From: Pseudomonadota bacterium
Lineage (GTDB): Bacteria > Pseudomonadota > Alphaproteobacteria > Rhizobiales > Kaistiaceae
Assembly (NCBI GenBank): GCA_023433185.1
Contig: JAEZEN010000186.1
Span: forward strand, 1-8,406
DNA: 8,406 nucleotides
Reading direction: 5' to 3'
Positions 7,074 through 8,406 of this stretch are shown here, in pieces (the stretch's first letter is position 1; every line of letters starts with the position of its first letter). The notes under the pieces are model-generated. The model saw nothing but the letters and a program-made list of their open reading frames with translations, was not told where the DNA came from and did no database searches. Both the position numbers and the translations under genes were made by a program.

Positions 7074-7312
7074 GCGGCCCGTTCCTCTATCACCTGGGAG
7101 GCTTTCCGCCGACGGGGATAGACCGGGCCGCGCTCGTTCCGCCCGGCGCGGCCGATGCGGCGCTCGCCCGCTACGACGGGCTGGTGGCTGCGATCCCCAA
7201 CGCCGCGGTGGTACACAAAGACACTTGTGTCCCACGCATGCTGCGCAAGGCACGCCCTGCGGTCGGGCGCGTTCCATGGGTTCACGCGAACGCCTGCGAG
7301 GGCGGATCATGA
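7070..7312 (+). pseudogene. Truncated Fic-family protein remnant (N-terminal domain only)
   Basis: An 80-codon frame starts at ATG 7070 within the permease stop (ATGA) and ends at TGA 7310-7312 within the next start. Residues 1-47, with FLYHLGGFPPTGID and ALARYDGLVAAIPNAAV, resemble the start of the Fic N-terminal domain. There a Y-x-x-G-x-FPP segment is followed by A-x-A-L-x-R-x-DGL-x-x-x-IPN. Full proteins continue with a T/RxEAVLSSxIEGT segment and the catalytic HPFxxGNGR motif. Neither is present in any frame here, so this is a deletion remnant rather than a simple frameshift. Residues 48-80 (from about base 7211) match nothing I recognise and begin inside an inverted repeat. It cannot act as an AMP-transferase. 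A genuine small protein is the alternative, since both ends are in coupled overlap with neighbours. The Fic call rests on remembered family patterns. Confidence 0.6.
7208..7235. repeat. Imperfect inverted repeat at the Fic-remnant breakpoint
   Basis: Arms GTGGTACACAA (7208-7218) and TTGTGTCCCAC (7225-7235) pair over 11 bp with one mismatch around a six-base loop. It is A/T-richer than the flanking DNA and coincides with the point where Fic similarity ends. No T-run follows, so it does not look like a standard terminator. It could be a regulator site for the oxidase, or part of a dispersed palindromic element linked to the deletion. Confidence 0.55.
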
Positions 7313-8406
7313 GCGACGTCGACGTCGTGGTGGTCGGGGCGGGCGCGGCCGGACTCGCAGCGGCGAAGATGCTTGCGAGGGCCGGCAAGACCGTCACCGT
7401 CTTCGAGGCGATGGACCGCATCGGCGGTCGGGCCTGGACCGAGACCGTCACCTTCGGCTTCCCCTTCGACCGCGGCTGCGCCTGGCTCCACGCCGCCGCC
7501 CGCAACCCGTTCTATGCCGAGGCCAGCGCCGCGGGGCTCCGGCTCTTCCACCACGACATGGGGGTCGACCATCTCTACTACGGGCGGAGCAAGGCCAATG
7601 CCGAGGCGCTGGCCGCGATGACGGCCGCCGATGCCGCGCTGGGCGCGGCGATGGCGAGCGTGCCGCCCGACGCCGGCGACGTCCTCGCCGGCCTGATTCC
7701 GGCAACGCTCGATGCGAGCGCCGTCGCTACCTTCGGCGGGCCGATGGATTTCGGCATGGACCCCGACGAGATCTCGATCGCCGATTTCGCGAGCGCTGCC
7801 GACCTCGACCCTAACTACTTCACCTATGACGGTTTCGGCAGCATCGTCGCGCGCTGGGGGGCCGATGTCGCGGTCGAGCGCGCCACCCCGGTCCGCGAGA
7901 TCCGCTGGGACGGGCCGGGCGTCACGGTGGTGACGGACCGCGGCTCGGCGCGGGCCGGAAAGGTCATCGTCACGGTCTCGACCGGCGTCCTCGCCCATCA
8001 CGGCATCCGTTTCACGCCGGACCTGCCCGAGGCTTATGAGGAGGCCCTCGATGACCTGCCCATGGGTCTCCTCACCAAGATCCCCCTGATCGTCGAGGGG
8101 GAGCGCTTCGGCAAGCAACCCTTCGACGACCTGCTCATCGAGCGCCGGAGCCGCCACGACATCTATTTCCTCTGCTTCCCCTTCGATCTCGATCTGATGG
8201 TTGGCTTCGTCGGCGGCGACTTCGCCTGGGAGGTCGAATGCGCCGGCGAGGAGGCGGCGATCGACTTCGCCACCGAGCGCCTCGTCCGCACCTTCGGCAG
8301 CGACGCGCGGAAGGCGGTGAAGCGCGGCGCGATGACCAACTGGGGCGGCGAGCGCTGGACCCGCGGCGCCTATGCGGCCGCCCGCCCTGGGCGCGCGGCG
8401 GCGCGG
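7309..8406 (+). CDS. Flavin-containing amine oxidase, 3' end outside the window
   Basis: This FAD-dependent oxidoreductase of the amine oxidase family has 366 codons visible and is open at the edge; typical members have roughly 410-500. Such enzymes oxidise an amine to an imine, which hydrolyses to an aldehyde and ammonia, while reducing FAD. The N-terminal Rossmann motif is GAGAAG (10-15), with E33 at the end of the second strand and the diagnostic RIGGRAWT (37-44), then FDRGCAWLH. Near the visible end, TNWGGERWTRGAY (343-355) followed by RPG matches the conserved W-x(n)-GAY-x(n)-PG segment before the C-terminal FAD contact, which lies beyond the window. There is no signal peptide, so it is probably cytoplasmic. 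ATG 7309 overlaps the preceding stop (ATGA). The substrate is unknown. The operon makes beta-alanine, a polyamine or another amine plausible, but the sequence does not decide. Confidence 0.9.
   Translation, partial: MSDVDVVVVGAGAAGLAAAKMLARAGKTVTVFEAMDRIGGRAWTETVTFGFPFDRGCAWLHAAARNPFYAEASAAGLRLFHHDMGVDHLYYGRSKANAEALAAMTAADAALGAAMASVPPDAGDVLAGLIPATLDASAVATFGGPMDFGMDPDEISIADFASAADLDPNYFTYDGFGSIVARWGADVAVERATPVREIRWDGPGVTVVTDRGSARAGKVIVTVSTGVLAHHGIRFTPDLPEAYEEALDDLPMGLLTKIPLIVEGERFGKQPFDDLLIERRSRHDIYFLCFPFDLDLMVGFVGGDFAWEVECAGEEAAIDFATERLVRTFGSDARKAVKRGAMTNWGGERWTRGAYAAARPGRAAAR

Noticed and set aside
7208..7235. Inverted repeat as a rho-independent terminator
   Set aside because: No T-run follows, the stem is not GC-rich, and the next gene starts in an overlap on the same strand.

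Overview
The window is GC-rich with strong G/C preference at third codon positions. The gene set (methylmalonate-/malonate-semialdehyde dehydrogenase, M20-family N-carbamoyl amidohydrolase, NitT/TauT-type ABC transporter parts, FAD amine oxidase) suggests an alphaproteobacterium, probably Hyphomicrobiales (Rhizobiales) or Rhodospirillales. This taxonomic reading is an inference from composition and gene content. All genes I can support lie on the + strand; the very long antisense reading frames are composition shadows.

Layout: (1) 1-825, the 3' part of an unrecognised gene. (2) 826-904, the only gap that looks like a regulatory region. It has a local drop in GC, a perfect 12-bp palindrome and a good Shine-Dalgarno before mmsA. 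(3) 905-2401, mmsA, CoA-acylating semialdehyde dehydrogenase. (4) 2417-3004 and 3001-3534, two small exported proteins that overlap by 4 bp and look like diverged tandem paralogues sharing a cysteine pair at identical 22-residue spacing. (5) 3598-4848, Zn-dependent amidohydrolase of the beta-ureidopropionase/L-carbamoylase type. (6) 4845-5231, SnoaL/NTF2-like protein with an acidic tail, overlapping the hydrolase by 4 bp. (7) 5277-6128 and 6141-7073, ATPase and permease of a NitT/TauT-type importer. (8) 7070-7312, an 80-codon frame whose first half resembles the N-terminal domain of Fic proteins and then stops matching, apparently a truncated fic gene. (9) 7309-8406, a flavin amine oxidase open at the window edge.

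Functional reading: the hydrolase and MmsA fit the last steps of reductive pyrimidine breakdown. N-carbamoyl-beta-alanine gives beta-alanine, then malonate semialdehyde, then acetyl-CoA, and the ABC importer would bring in the base or a related ureido compound. The early enzymes (dihydropyrimidine dehydrogenase, dihydropyrimidinase), the transaminase and the substrate-binding protein are not in the window. The amine oxidase could be an auxiliary deaminating step, but its substrate cannot be read from sequence. Four 4-bp start/stop overlaps (3001, 4845, 7070, 7309) and short gaps suggest one co-transcribed, partly translationally coupled block from about 905 onward.

The least ordinary parts are the paired exported paralogues inside a catabolic operon, the Fic-like remnant retained in register between two coupled genes, and two inverted repeats: one before mmsA and one at the Fic-remnant breakpoint.
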